Below the pieces are notes generated by a model that searched no databases, had not been told where the DNA came from, and saw only the letters and a list, made by a program, of their open reading frames with translations. From VXPW01 sp965115815 (GTDB lineage Bacteria > Pseudomonadota > Alphaproteobacteria > TMED109): 64,000 nt of DNA. The translations under genes and the position numbers were made by a program. The stretch spans positions 1,054,001-1,118,000 of the forward strand of contig OZ220465.1 in the NCBI GenBank assembly GCA_965115815.1. The letters run 5' to 3'. Positions 43,585 through 52,770 of the stretch are shown here, in pieces; position 1 is the stretch's first letter; every line of letters starts with the position of its first letter.

Positions 43585-45134
43585 GCGGATTCCCGGAGGC
43601 GGGTCTTGAGGATCTTGCCCGTGGCGCTCATGGGCAGGGAATCGCGGAACTCGACGATGCGCGGGTACTTGTAGGCCGCCAGGTGCTCGCGCGCGAACGC
43701 GATGACGGCCTCGGCCGTGAGATCGGAGCCCGGCCGGCGCACGATGAACGCCTTCACCTCTTCGCCGTGCCGGTCGTGCGGGATGCCGATGACGGCGCAC
43801 AGCGATACCTCGGGGTGTTCGATCAGTACTTCTTCCACTTCGCGGGGATAGACGTTGTATCCGCCGCGGATCACCATGTCCTTGAGGCGATCCACGATGT
43901 AGAGATAGCCGTCGTCGTCCAGGTAGCCGAGATCGCCGGTATGGAACCAGCCGCCGCGCATCGCCTCCGCTGTCGCCTCGGGACGGTTCAGGTATCCCTT
44001 CATCACGCAGTGCCCCCGCACGGCCACCTCTCCGGTCTCGCCCGGCGGCAGGGGCCGATCGTCGGCATCGACGATGCGGATCTCGACGCCCCACACCGCT
44101 TGTCCGGCCGAGCCGGCGCGCCGTTCCGCGTCGAGGCGGTTGAAGCTCACGGCCGGCGAGGTTTCCGAGAGGCCGTATCCCTCCAGCACGACGACCTGAA
44201 AGCGCTCTTCCACGGCCCGCAGGACCTCCAGCGGCATGGCGGCACCGCCCGAACCGCAGATGCGGAGGGAGTGCAGCCGGGTTCGGACGTCCAGACCGGG
44301 ATCGGCCTCGGCATGGGTCAGCAGGGCCCAGTACATGGTGGGAACGCCGGCCAGGACGGTCACGCGGTGGGCGGGGACCTGCGCGAACACGGCCGCCGGA
44401 TCGAACCGCGGCATGACGATCAGGCGGCTGCGGGCCAGGATGCCTGCCAGCATCAGGATCACCTGACCGAACACGTGGAACATCGGGAGGGCGACGAGAA
44501 TCCGGTCCTCGGCCGTCAGTGCCGTCAGTTGCGCCGCCACGACCGTGTTGAGCACCAGGTTGGTGTGGGTGAGTTCGGCGCCCTTCGGCCGTCCGGTGGT
44601 GCCCGACGTGTAGAGGATGACGGCGGTGTCCTCTCCCGTCCGGTCGACCGTGTCGAAGTCGCCGGCGCAGTCCACGAGCGCGTGGAACGTGTCGGCGCCC
44701 GGAAACGGTGTGGAAACCGTCGGTTCGTGCGTGATGGACCAGAACCGCCGGCACCCTCGGGCGCGTTCGAAGGCCCGGCGGCCGGTGGTTCCGACCGGCA
44801 GTTCGGGCGAGCCTTCGAAGCAGAAGAAGCCGGCGGCCCCGGAATCCTCGAGGATGTACGCGCATTCGTCCTCGGCCAGCAGGATGTTGAACGGAACGAC
44901 GACGCACCCGGCCTTGAGAATGCCGAAATACGCGAAGATGAACTGCGGGAGGTTGGGTGCGCAGAGCGCGACCCGTTCGCCCGGTTGAATGCCGGCGGCG
45001 CGGATTCCGGCGGCGACCTTCCGCGCGAGGGCATCGGTTTCGCCGTAGGTCACGGCGATGTCGGCAAACGCGATCACGGTCGCGTCCGGGCTGGTGCGGG
45101 CACTCGATTCGAGAATGGTGGCCAAGTTCAGCAT
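43581..45134 (-). CDS. Long-chain acyl-CoA synthetase (AMP-forming ligase)
   Basis: This 517-residue adenylate-forming enzyme has the P-loop LYTSGTTGRPKGAELTHTN, the acyl-pocket region GYGLSETSPAVSFN, the ATP motif GGWFHTGDLGYLDDDGYLYI and the C-terminal catalytic Lys in ATGKILKTRLRE. The arrangement RLKDMVIRGGYNVYPREVEEVL is typical of fatty-acyl-CoA synthetases that activate medium- or long-chain fatty acids. The start is the ATG at 45134 (MLNLATILESSART). It is translationally coupled to ispH. The pairing with an isoprenoid gene looks coincidental. Chain-length preference cannot be told. Confidence 0.9.
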   Translation of the reverse strand: MLNLATILESSARTSPDATVIAFADIAVTYGETDALARKVAAGIRAAGIQPGERVALCAPNLPQFIFAYFGILKAGCVVVPFNILLAEDECAYILEDSGAAGFFCFEGSPELPVGTTGRRAFERARGCRRFWSITHEPTVSTPFPGADTFHALVDCAGDFDTVDRTGEDTAVILYTSGTTGRPKGAELTHTNLVLNTVVAAQLTALTAEDRILVALPMFHVFGQVILMLAGILARSRLIVMPRFDPAAVFAQVPAHRVTVLAGVPTMYWALLTHAEADPGLDVRTRLHSLRICGSGGAAMPLEVLRAVEERFQVVVLEGYGLSETSPAVSFNRLDAERRAGSAGQAVWGVEIRIVDADDRPLPPGETGEVAVRGHCVMKGYLNRPEATAEAMRGGWFHTGDLGYLDDDGYLYIVDRLKDMVIRGGYNVYPREVEEVLIEHPEVSLCAVIGIPHDRHGEEVKAFIVRRPGSDLTAEAVIAFAREHLAAYKYPRIVEFRDSLPMSATGKILKTRLRESA

Positions 45135-45387
45135 GCACGCACAGCCTCGCGGCGCTCGCCGGGAACGACAGTCTAGCGAAGGTCCGGAGGCGGCGTGCGC
45201 GCGGAAACGCCTGCCCCGGTTCGACCGGCCGGTTCGGCGCGGTGCCGGATGCCGCGTACGGGCGGGAGCACCGCCAGGCGTGCCGACCCGGGTCCGGCCG
45301 ACCGCTGCCCCGACGCCGGGTACGCGCGGAAGCGGCCGGTGCAGTCCGGTGACGGCCGGGCTTGCCCTGCCCTTTGGGATCTGTCGG

Positions 45388-45510
45388 GAAATACGGGAAT
45401 CGTTGGAAGATGCGTGCAGAAAGGTGTGGTTCCACTCTCCGTGGAAGGACATGCCGCCGAAGGTCGAGGACGGTCCGCTCCTGATCGGAGACTTTCACCT
45501 CCTTAACCCA
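45388..45510 (-). pseudogene. ISAzo13-type transposase, C-terminal fragment
   Basis: In the minus frames this fragment reads KVSDQERTVLDLRRHV and FHGEWNHTF, the C-terminal signature of ISAzo13-family transposases. It is homologous to the longer remnant at 47180-47700. Nothing else of the element remains here. The surrounding stretch 45135-45779 contains no other recognisable gene. Confidence 0.65.
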
Positions 45511-46042
45511 AGTTCAACGAGAGATTTCTGCCACCCGCCTTCCGGGGGTTCGGGGAGGGTGCGGCATCCCGAATGCGCCGGAGAGGCCGCGCGGCGCGGG
45601 TTCGACGCGGGTGACCGCGCACCCGGAGGGGTCCGGCCGTCGGCCCGCCGGTCCGGGTTCGTCCAAGGAACCGGCCCCTCGACCGAATCCCGATCCGGCC
45701 GGCCGTACGGGGCCTTCCGAAGGAACCCGGCACTGCCTGTGCGGGTCCGACACGATCCTCCCGGTGCTCCCGGGGATGGGTTCGATCAGGATTCCCGAAA
45801 TCGGCGATCCCGGGCCGATATCGGCGGAATCTCGTCCCACATGGGTCCAGATATGCATCCATGACCGCGAACCCGCCCGCCCCAGCTGCCGTCGCCCAAG
45901 ACCGCGCCGACGTGCTGAAGTCCGCCTCGAAGACCGATCGTCGAATCCCGCCGAGAGAGCGGTCGCGGCCTCCGACTGAGGGATTCAGGATCCCTGCTTC
46001 GCCTGCTTGCCCGGCGGCCGCCGCCGGTGCTAGGATGGCAGC

Positions 46043-46417
46043 ATGACGGATGGGCCGACGCCGCATGCACTGTCCGAGCGGCTCGCCCGCCTGGAGGAGC
46101 GCATGAAGACCATGCAGGCGGAATACAAGACCGACATCGCCCTCCTGGCAAAGGCCATGGCGGAATACAAGACCGACATCGCTCTCTTGGCAAAGACCAT
46201 CGCCGAGGATAACGCGAAGCGCGATACCGAAGCCGCGAAGCGCGACAAGGACTACCTTACCGAAGCCGCGAAGCGCGACAAGGACTACCTTACCGAGGCC
46301 GCGAAGCGCGATACCGAAGCCGCGAAGCGCGACAAGGACAACCTTCGCTGGCAAGTCGGACTGTGGATTGCCGCGGTCGTCGTTCTCGGCTTCATCATCC
46401 GACTTTCAGCCGACTAG
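46043..46417 (+). CDS. Small coiled-coil protein with C-terminal membrane anchor
   Basis: This 124-residue protein starts MTDGPTPHALSERLARLEERMKTM. It continues as a long charged helix with internal repeats: AEYKTDIALLAK occurs twice, and EAAKRDKDYLT-type units occur several times. It ends with one membrane segment (WIAAVVVLGFIIRLSAD). The layout resembles small bacterial coiled-coil membrane proteins of the DUF1640/CCDC90 kind, but I do not claim membership. Function is unknown. The internal repeats suggest slippage during evolution. A broken duplicate lies 350 bases downstream, and transposase remnants flank both. Confidence 0.65.
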   Translation: MTDGPTPHALSERLARLEERMKTMQAEYKTDIALLAKAMAEYKTDIALLAKTIAEDNAKRDTEAAKRDKDYLTEAAKRDKDYLTEAAKRDTEAAKRDKDNLRWQVGLWIAAVVVLGFIIRLSAD

Positions 46418-46766
46418 CGCACCGGCTCGAGTCTCGTCGAAGGAACCGGGCACTACATTTGCGGGCCACTACGACGACTCTGGTTTTCCAAGGGACGGGT
46501 TCGATCAAGGCCCTTGAAATCGCCGGTTTCGCGCCGGAATCGGCGGAATCCTGTCCAACATGGGTCCAGAAATGCCTCCATGGCCGCGAACCCGGCCGTC
46601 GGCCCCGGCTGCCGCCGCCCACGGCCGCGCCGGCGTGCTGAAGTCCGCTCCGAAGACCGATCGTCGAACTTCGCCGCGAGAGCGGCCGCGACCTCCGACT
46701 GCGGGATTCGGGATCCTTGCTTCGCCTGCTTGCCCGGCGGTCACCGCCGGTGCGGGGGATGGCAGC

Positions 46767-47045
46767 ATGACGGACGGGCCGACGCCGCATGCACTGTCCG
46801 AGCGGCTTGCCCGCCTGGAGGAGCGCATGAAGACCATGCAGACGGAGTACAAGACCAGCATCGCCCTCCCGGCAGAGATCATCGCCGAGGACAACGCGAA
46901 GCGCGATGCCGAAGCCGCGAAGCGCGATGCCGAAGCCGCGAAGCGCGACAGGGACAATCCTCGCCGGCAAGTCGGATCGTGGATTTGCCGCGATCGTCGT
47001 TCTCGGCTTCGTCATCCGCCTGTCGGCCGACCAGCGCACCCGGCG
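46767..47045 (+). pseudogene. Frameshifted duplicate of the coiled-coil membrane protein gene
   Basis: This copy starts with the same MTDGPTPHALSERLARLEERMKTM and has fewer internal repeats. Near 46984 it carries one extra T compared with the intact copy (GGATTTGCC versus GGATTGCC). The shift moves the membrane anchor (IVVLGFVIRLSAD) out of frame. The reading frame then runs on into non-coding DNA. It is probably non-functional. Confidence 0.7.
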
Positions 47046-47179
47046 CGTGGACTTGCGGGTCCGGGCGCTCTCTCATACATGCACCATGCTTGGTGCATAA
47101 GGGCGGCCGGTCCGGAACCCATCGCTTCGGTGGACCGGTTCTCGGCATGCCCGGTCCGAGGACCGGTCCGGTACCCAGG

Positions 47180-47700
47180 GTCGGTCGGGACATCAGGGAA
47201 TCGTTGGAAGGTGCGAGCGGAAGGGCGTGGTTCCGCTCCCCGTGGAAGGAACGGCGCCGAAGATCGAGGGCGGTCCTCTCCCGATCGGAGACCTTCGCCC
47301 CCTCGGGGTCGTCGTTCTCGTCCCCTTCGCAACAGATCCGGACCCCGGGGCGGGTCGTGGTGTTGCCGATCCGGTTGCCGATCGTGATCAGGCTTCGCAG
47401 CGGGATGCCCTTCCCGTTCCGGCCGAGAAACGGGAACCGGCGATGCTGGGTCCGGTTCCACCTGCCGGTTCCGGGCGGCAGGTGACGGACGTGGATATCG
47501 ATCTCGAATTCGCGGGCGATCTTCCGGAGTTCCACCTTCCGGAGCCGCACCCGGTTCCCTTCGGATCCCCCGCAGTCGGCCGTGGTCCGCCGCCGGGCCC
47601 GGGGGAACCCGTTCCTGCCCCATGCGCAGCCATCAGCGGCGGAGGTTCTCCACGGCGAACGCCGCCGTGTCGTGGCGGATGCCGACACGCACCCCTCCCG
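47180..47700 (-). pseudogene. ISAzo13-type transposase remnant
   Basis: Minus-strand frames show family landmarks in order: IRHDTAAFAVENLRR, then ARRRTTADCGGSEGNRVRL, KVELRKIAREFEIDIHVRHLPPGT, WNRTQHRRF, GKGIPLRSL, TTTRPGVRICCEGDEND and the terminal KVSDRERTALDLRRR with FHGERNHA. Frame changes and the absence of the N-terminal half make it inactive. With the fragment at 45388-45510 it brackets the duplicated coiled-coil genes. Confidence 0.75.
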
Positions 47701-47863
47701 GAACGGAGCCCGGGGGGTCGACAAACCCGAAAATTCGCGGGAAGGTCGGCCGAAACGATCATTTCCGTTCGGGCACGAGGGATCATTGCCCGGCAGGGCT
47801 TGCCTTGATCGCCGGCCCAACGCACACTTGCGGTTCCCACAGTTCCCATCGGAGGAGAGGAAC

Positions 47864-48319
47864 ATGCAGCAGTTCGTCCGCATTGCCGCGACTGCGGTCG
47901 TGGCGGCTACGCTGGCCGGCGGCCCGGTTGCGGCCGCCAATGCCCCGGAGCACGTGATCAAGTACCGGCAGAACCTGATGAAGGCCGTGGGCGGCCACAT
48001 CAGCAACGTGGCCCTGCTGGTCAAGGGACAGGTCGATTTCGCCGGCGGCCTGGTCACGGACGCGCAGGCGATCGCGGATCTGCTCCGGAACGCGGGGGTC
48101 GCCTTCCCGGAGGGCACGGCCGACGGCAAGACCAAGGCGCGCCCTGAGATCTGGCAGGACCGGGCCAAGTTCGACCTGTCGCTCGAGGACTCGATCGACA
48201 AGGCTCAGGCGCTCGCCTTGGCGGCAAGCAGCGGCGACATGGCGGCCGTGGGGGCCGCACTAGGAGCGCTGGGCAAGTCCTGCAGCGCCTGTCACAAGTC
48301 ATTCCGGATCAAGGACTGA
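47864..48319 (+). CDS. Cytochrome c' / c556-type protein
   Basis: This 151-residue precursor has a Sec signal peptide (MQQFVRIAATAVVAATLAGG, cleavage near VAAA-NA). A four-helix-bundle mature domain ends in a single haem site, CSACH (C140, C143, H144), followed by KSFRIKD. A C-terminal CxxCH and the start APEHVIKYRQNLMKAVGGH are typical of class II cytochromes (c' or c556). The ribosome-binding site GGAGGAGAGG precedes the ATG. It probably shuttles electrons in the periplasm. The next gene, a dihaem cytochrome, follows directly. Confidence 0.9.
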   Translation: MQQFVRIAATAVVAATLAGGPVAAANAPEHVIKYRQNLMKAVGGHISNVALLVKGQVDFAGGLVTDAQAIADLLRNAGVAFPEGTADGKTKARPEIWQDRAKFDLSLEDSIDKAQALALAASSGDMAAVGAALGALGKSCSACHKSFRIKD

Positions 48320-49167
48320 TCCGCAGCGGACTGGCCGCGGCGACGCTGTTCGTCGCGGCCGCGGCCCACGCCGGAGATCCGGTCCGAGGCGCCTATCTGG
48401 CCGCCGTGGCGGGCTGCGCTTCGTGCCACACGGACTTCGAACGGGACGGCCCGCCGTATGCGGGCGGCCCGCCGCTCGAGTCAGACTTCGGAGTCTTTCG
48501 GGGACCGAACATCACGCCCGATCCCGACCACGGGATCGGGGGGTGGAGCGAGACGGACTTCGTGCGCGCCCTGAAGCACGGCGTGAGCCCCTCGGGGCAA
48601 CCCTACTATCCAGCCTTTCCGTACCTCAGCTATGCCCGCATGACCGACCGGGATGCGGCGGATCTCCACGCCTATCTTCGGACGGTCGCACCCGTGCCGG
48701 AAGCGGCGCCCGATCACGATCTGAAGTTCCCCTTTTCCCTTCGCACGGCTCTGTGGGGCTGGCGGCTGCTGTATTTCGACCCGGCGAACGACCCGACCGA
48801 CACCGGCACCCGCGGCGGCTATCTGGCCCATGCACTGGCGCACTGCGGGGAATGCCATACTCCCCGCAACCGGTTCGGCGCCCCGAAGGCGCATCTGGCC
48901 ATGGGCGGCGCCCGTCTCGGAGATGGGGACGTGGCCGGCAATCTGACTCCCGATCCCGAAACCGGTCTGGATTGGGACGCCGCCGATCTCCGGTTCTTCC
49001 TGCAGACCGGGCTGACGCCGGATGGCGATGCCGCCGGCGGGGCGATGGCGTTGGTCGTGGAGCACAGCACAAGCCGGATGACCGCGGACGATCTCGATGC
49101 GCTGGTGGTCTGGATGCAGAACCTGCCGCCGGTCCGGCACACGGTGCGGACATCGGGATCGGAGTAG
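48316..49167 (+). CDS. Dihaem c-type cytochrome (dehydrogenase cytochrome subunit-like)
   Basis: The protein has two class I haem sites, CASCH and CGECH, each followed by a distal Met-containing region. GPNITPDPDHGIGGWSETDF and the parallel GNLTPDPETGLDW mark two repeated cytochrome domains. This is the pattern of cytochrome subunits of periplasmic alcohol/sugar dehydrogenases. The frame upstream of the first GTG (48406) encodes a convincing signal peptide (GLAAATLFVAAAAHA-GD), but no ATG, GTG or TTG precedes it. A CTG at 48316, overlapping the stop of the c556 gene, is the best start. Starting at 48406 would leave the protein without an export signal. Confidence 0.8.
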   Translation: MIRSGLAAATLFVAAAAHAGDPVRGAYLAAVAGCASCHTDFERDGPPYAGGPPLESDFGVFRGPNITPDPDHGIGGWSETDFVRALKHGVSPSGQPYYPAFPYLSYARMTDRDAADLHAYLRTVAPVPEAAPDHDLKFPFSLRTALWGWRLLYFDPANDPTDTGTRGGYLAHALAHCGECHTPRNRFGAPKAHLAMGGARLGDGDVAGNLTPDPETGLDWDAADLRFFLQTGLTPDGDAAGGAMALVVEHSTSRMTADDLDALVVWMQNLPPVRHTVRTSGSE

Positions 49168-49197
49168 GACCGCGGCCGTCGGCCGGGCCGGAAGCCG

Positions 49198-49740
49198 TCA
49201 GTCGGGCGGGAGAGTGGTCGAGTCCGCGACCGGGTCGGTCGGCAGGTTGGGGATACGCCGCGGCGTGACGAAGGCCTCGAGCTTCCCGACGCCCGCACTT
49301 GCCTGTGTCCAGTCGTCGATGGCCAGCGAGAACACGGCCAGGCCGGCGGTCGGAAACTTGTCGGCGAAGGTTCTGCGACACACCGACAGCAGGGCGGCCA
49401 GTTCCGAGGTTCCGGGATTGTGCCCCACGAGCATCAGGACGGACGGCCCGGTCACCGCGCGGATGCAGCTCAGCATCTCGCTGGAAGTCGCAAGATAGAG
49501 TTCAGGGACTTCCCGGATCGGCGGTGGTGGATTCCAGCGCGCGCCTACCCGGTGCGCGGTTTCCAGAGTGCGGACGGCGGTCGAGGCCAGCACCAGGTCG
49601 GGCGGCCGGTGGCGGGCCAGGTAGCCGGCGACGCGACGGCTGGCAACCCTTCCGCGACGGGTCAGCGGCCGTTCGTGGTCTCGCCGCAGCGGTCGGCTCC
49701 AGGACGACTTGGCATGCCGCAAGAGATAGAGCGTCCGCAA
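49198..49740 (-). CDS. sixA: Phosphohistidine phosphatase SixA-type
   Basis: This 180-residue protein belongs to the histidine phosphatase superfamily. The N-terminal LYLLRHAKSSWS contains the catalytic RHxK of SixA-type enzymes (H9). DHERPLTRRGR follows, and the second catalytic His lies in LVGHNPGTSEL. SixA dephosphorylates phosphohistidine on phosphotransfer proteins in some bacteria. It lies 2 bases after the cystathionine gene at the end of a minus-strand operon. The role here is uncertain. Confidence 0.82.
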   Translation of the reverse strand: MRTLYLLRHAKSSWSRPLRRDHERPLTRRGRVASRRVAGYLARHRPPDLVLASTAVRTLETAHRVGARWNPPPPIREVPELYLATSSEMLSCIRAVTGPSVLMLVGHNPGTSELAALLSVCRRTFADKFPTAGLAVFSLAIDDWTQASAGVGKLEAFVTPRRIPNLPTDPVADSTTLPPD

Positions 49741-49742
49741 GG

Positions 49743-50909
49743 TCAGCGAACCCGGCCCAGTGCCTGTTCCAGATCGGCAATGAGATCCGAGCAGTGCTCG
49801 ATGCCGATGGACAGGCGGATCAGCCCGTCGCGGATGCCCAGTTCGGCGCGCACCGCCGGCGCCACCGACGCGTGCGTCATCAGGGCCGGGTGCTCAATCA
49901 GGCTTTCCACGCCGCCCAGCGATTCGGCCAGCGCAAAGATGTCGCAGGCCATCAGCATGCGACGGGTGGCGGCGAGGTCACCCCGCACGACCGCGGTAAC
50001 AATGCCTCCGGCTCCGGCCGGCATCTGGCGTCGAGCCAGCGCGTGCTGGGGATGGCTCGGCAGTCCGGGATAGATTGCGCGTTCGATCTCGGGCCGCGTT
50101 TCCAGCCATTCCGCCACCGCAGTGGCATTCGCGACGTGCCGTTCCATGCGGATTGCCATCGTCTTCAGGCCGCGGTGGGCAAGGAAGGCGTCGAAGGGGC
50201 CCTGGATCCCGCCCACGGCGTTCTGGAGAAACCCGAGCCGGTCGGCGATCTCGTCATTGCCGGTCACCACCACGCCGCCCACGATGTCCGAATGTCCGTT
50301 CAGGTACTTGGTTGCCGAGTGCACCACGACATCGAACCCGTGCTCGAGCGGACGCTGGAGAACGGGGGAAGCAAACGTGTTGTCGGCGACGGCGATGGCG
50401 CCGGCGCGGCGCGCCAGCTCCGCCACCCGGTCCAGATCCACCAACTTCAGCATCGGGTTGGTCGGGGTTTCTGCCCAGACCATGTGCACGTCCGGATCGA
50501 TGGCGCGCTCCGCCACATCGTTGTCGGCCAAGTCGGCGAAGGAGAACCGGAGGTTCGATGCACTCCGGCGAACCTGTTCGAAGAGCCTGCGGGTGCCCCC
50601 GTACAGGTCGTCCATCGCCAGGACGTGACGGCCGGAATCCAGCAGCGTCAGCACGGCGTCGGCAGCAGCCATGCCCGAGGCATACGCGAACCCGTGCCGT
50701 CCGCCTTCCAAGTCGGCGATGGCCCGTTCGTAGGCGGCCCGCGTCGGGTTGCCGGTGCGCGAGTACTCGTATCCCCGATGCACGGCGGGTTCGCTCTGTA
50801 CGTACGTGGACGTGGCGTAGATCGGCGTGATGACCGCGCCGGTTGCGGGGTCCGGCTGCTGACCGGCATGGATGGCCCGTGTTTCGAAGCGGGGGCTGCG
50901 GCCGTTCAC
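49743..50909 (-). CDS. Cystathionine gamma-synthase/gamma-lyase (PLP enzyme)
   Basis: This 388-residue Cys/Met-metabolism PLP enzyme shows YEYSRTGNPTRAAYE, SGMAAADAVL, the pyridoxal Asp/Asn segment VADNTFASPVLQRP and the Schiff-base Lys201 in HSATKYLNGHSDIVGG. It shares a four-base overlap with the cystathionine beta-synthase gene. That makes reverse transsulfuration (gamma-lyase: cystathionine to cysteine) the more likely role than methionine synthesis. The sequence alone does not separate lyase from synthase. Confidence 0.88.
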   Translation of the reverse strand: MNGRSPRFETRAIHAGQQPDPATGAVITPIYATSTYVQSEPAVHRGYEYSRTGNPTRAAYERAIADLEGGRHGFAYASGMAAADAVLTLLDSGRHVLAMDDLYGGTRRLFEQVRRSASNLRFSFADLADNDVAERAIDPDVHMVWAETPTNPMLKLVDLDRVAELARRAGAIAVADNTFASPVLQRPLEHGFDVVVHSATKYLNGHSDIVGGVVVTGNDEIADRLGFLQNAVGGIQGPFDAFLAHRGLKTMAIRMERHVANATAVAEWLETRPEIERAIYPGLPSHPQHALARRQMPAGAGGIVTAVVRGDLAATRRMLMACDIFALAESLGGVESLIEHPALMTHASVAPAVRAELGIRDGLIRLSIGIEHCSDLIADLEQALGRVR

Positions 50910-52300
50910 CGGCGGACTCCGGACCGGATTCGCTCGGCCTCGCGCAGCAGGTCGAGGCCGGTGACCACTCCGATCAGAAGGTCGTCGTCGGTGACCACCG
51001 CGTAGCCCGCTTGCGCGACCCTTCGCTCGAGGTCGGCGCGGTCGGCCCCGACGTCGAGGCTGCGGCCCGGGGCGGCGACCTCCCCGCAGGATGCGTCGCG
51101 GCGGCCGGCCCGGATGGCATCAAGGGCCACGGCCGCGTCGATCACGCCCCGGACGCGGCCCTGATCATCAAGCACCGGAAGCGGTCGGTCGCCGCCGGCG
51201 TCGCGCAGGCGGCCGCACGCCGTTGCGAGGGGCGCGTCGACGGACACGGTGACGACCTGTCCGTCTTCATGCCGGCGCATGACCAGATCCCCGAGGTTGC
51301 CGCGGACCGTGCCCGGCGCATGACCCTCTTCGCGCATCCAGCCGTCGTCGAACATCCGGTTCAGATACTTGTTGCCGGTATCGCAGGCCAGCGTCACGAC
51401 GCGTTGCGGTCGGGTCTGGCGCCGGCACCACCGCAGGGCGGCGGCCAGCAGCGTTCCGGTCGACGATCCGGCGAGCAGGCCCTCGTCGGTCAGCAGGGCG
51501 CGGGCGGCGGCGAAGGATTCGGCGTCGGTGACCGCAATGGCTTCGGTAACCCGGTCGAGTTCCAGGATCGGCGGAACGTAGTCCTCGCCGATTCCCTCTA
51601 CCGCCCAGTTCCCGACCGCCTCCGGAAGAACGCCTTCGGTGATCAGCGGCGCGAGCACCGATCCCGTGGGGTCGGCCAGGACTAGGGCGATGTCCGGATT
51701 GGCCTTTCGAAGCGCCCGGCCCACGCCGGTGATGGTGCCGCCGGTTCCGGCGCCGGCGACGAAGGCGTCGATGCGGTGATCCATCTGACTCAGGATCTCG
51801 GGCCCGGTTTCGAACTCGTGGGCCGCGACATTGGCCGGATTGGCGAACTGGTTGATGTACAGCGATCCCGGCGTCTCGCGCTCCAAGCGGGCAGCGAGAT
51901 CCGAATAGTAGTCCGGATGTCCCTTGCTCACGTCGGAGCGCGACGGGACGATTTCGGCGCCGAGCGCCCGGAGATGATGGGCTTTTTCCCTGGCCATCTT
52001 GTCCGGCATCACGACCACCATCCGGTATCCCTTCAGCCGGGCGATCAGGGCCAGGCCGAGACCGGTGTTGCCGGCCGTGCCTTCGATGATCGTCGCCCCG
52101 GGCCGGAGCCGTCCCGACTCTTCGGCCGCCCTGATCATCCGACGGGCAGGGCGGTCCTTGATCGATCCCCCCGGATTCTGGCATTCGAGCTTGAGGAACA
52201 GCCGGCAGCAGCCGGTTTCGGTACGCGTCAGTTCGATGAGCGGGGTATTGCCGATGAGGTCGAGCGCAGACCGGACGGGCGACGGTGGGTGCATGGCCAT
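50906..52300 (-). CDS. cbs: Cystathionine beta-synthase with C-terminal CBS domains
   Basis: This 464-residue PLP enzyme condenses homocysteine and serine to cystathionine. The pyridoxal Lys48 is in CQNPGGSIKDRPA. The phosphate-binding loop GTGGTITGVG and the Asn-containing loop EGTAGNTGLGLAL are intact. A CBS-domain pair follows from about residue 340 to the end (VSVDAPLATACGRLRDAG, VVTDDDLLIGVVTGLDLL), the same layout as in eukaryotic and many bacterial enzymes, where it regulates activity. The start is at 52300, with an in-frame ATG two codons later. It forms an operon with the gamma-lyase/synthase. Confidence 0.9.
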   Translation of the reverse strand: MAMHPPSPVRSALDLIGNTPLIELTRTETGCCRLFLKLECQNPGGSIKDRPARRMIRAAEESGRLRPGATIIEGTAGNTGLGLALIARLKGYRMVVVMPDKMAREKAHHLRALGAEIVPSRSDVSKGHPDYYSDLAARLERETPGSLYINQFANPANVAAHEFETGPEILSQMDHRIDAFVAGAGTGGTITGVGRALRKANPDIALVLADPTGSVLAPLITEGVLPEAVGNWAVEGIGEDYVPPILELDRVTEAIAVTDAESFAAARALLTDEGLLAGSSTGTLLAAALRWCRRQTRPQRVVTLACDTGNKYLNRMFDDGWMREEGHAPGTVRGNLGDLVMRRHEDGQVVTVSVDAPLATACGRLRDAGGDRPLPVLDDQGRVRGVIDAAVALDAIRAGRRDASCGEVAAPGRSLDVGADRADLERRVAQAGYAVVTDDDLLIGVVTGLDLLREAERIRSGVRR

Positions 52301-52327
52301 TCCCTGCGGTCGACCCTCGGGTCCGTC

Positions 52328-52756
52328 CTAGTTCTGGATGTACTCGCGCAACTGGTCGGCTTCCGCCAGCGCAGCCCCGAGTCGGACCCGAACGAGATCC
52401 CGGATACTAACGATCCCGGCGAGCTTGTGGCCTTCCATCACGGGCAAGTGCCGTACCTGGTGCCGGTTCATGCGTTCGAGTACATCCTCGACGGGCTCTT
52501 CGGCGGTGCAGGTCCGGGGGCGGCCGGACATCAGTTCCCGGACCTTGCGGGTCGAAGTGCGGACGCCTCGGATACCCACCGAGTACGCGATATCACGCTC
52601 CGAGATGATGCCCACCAGCTTGCCGGCTTCGAGGACCGGCAGAGCGCCGATTCCGAGACGCGAAAGGACGGATGCCGCAACCTGGACCGTTTCCTCGGGG
52701 CTCACCGTGGTGACTGCAATGCCTTTCTCCGACAGAATGTCACGGATGTACGCCAT
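52328..52756 (-). CDS. Stand-alone CBS-domain pair protein
   Basis: This 142-residue protein is made of two CBS motifs (residues about 8-60 and 73-128): VSPEETVQVAASVLSRLGIGALPVLE with IISERDIAYSV, and AEEPVEDVLERMNRHQVRHLPVME with IVSIRDLVRVRL. CBS pairs bind adenosyl nucleotides and act as sensors. The start at 52756 has an ideal GGAGGA ribosome-binding site; the longer frame upstream is not coding-like. It is 27 bases upstream of cystathionine beta-synthase on the same strand and may be co-transcribed with it. The ligand is unknown. Confidence 0.88.
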   Translation of the reverse strand: MAYIRDILSEKGIAVTTVSPEETVQVAASVLSRLGIGALPVLEAGKLVGIISERDIAYSVGIRGVRTSTRKVRELMSGRPRTCTAEEPVEDVLERMNRHQVRHLPVMEGHKLAGIVSIRDLVRVRLGAALAEADQLREYIQN

Positions 52757-52770
52757 GGGTTCCTCCGGTA

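Larger units (their letters stand above)
45780..47045 (+). repeat. Tandem duplication of ~720 bp carrying a small coiled-coil gene
   Basis: Two diverged direct copies run from about 45780 to 46417 and from about 46500 to 47045. Both contain TGGGTCCAGA, a CGACGTGCTGAAGTCCG-type segment, AAGACCGATCGTCGAA and GATGGCAGCATGACGGA, followed by the coiled-coil gene. The first copy keeps an intact gene; the second is frameshifted. The 270-bp non-coding parts upstream of each gene hold no other ORF I can support. Confidence 0.75.
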
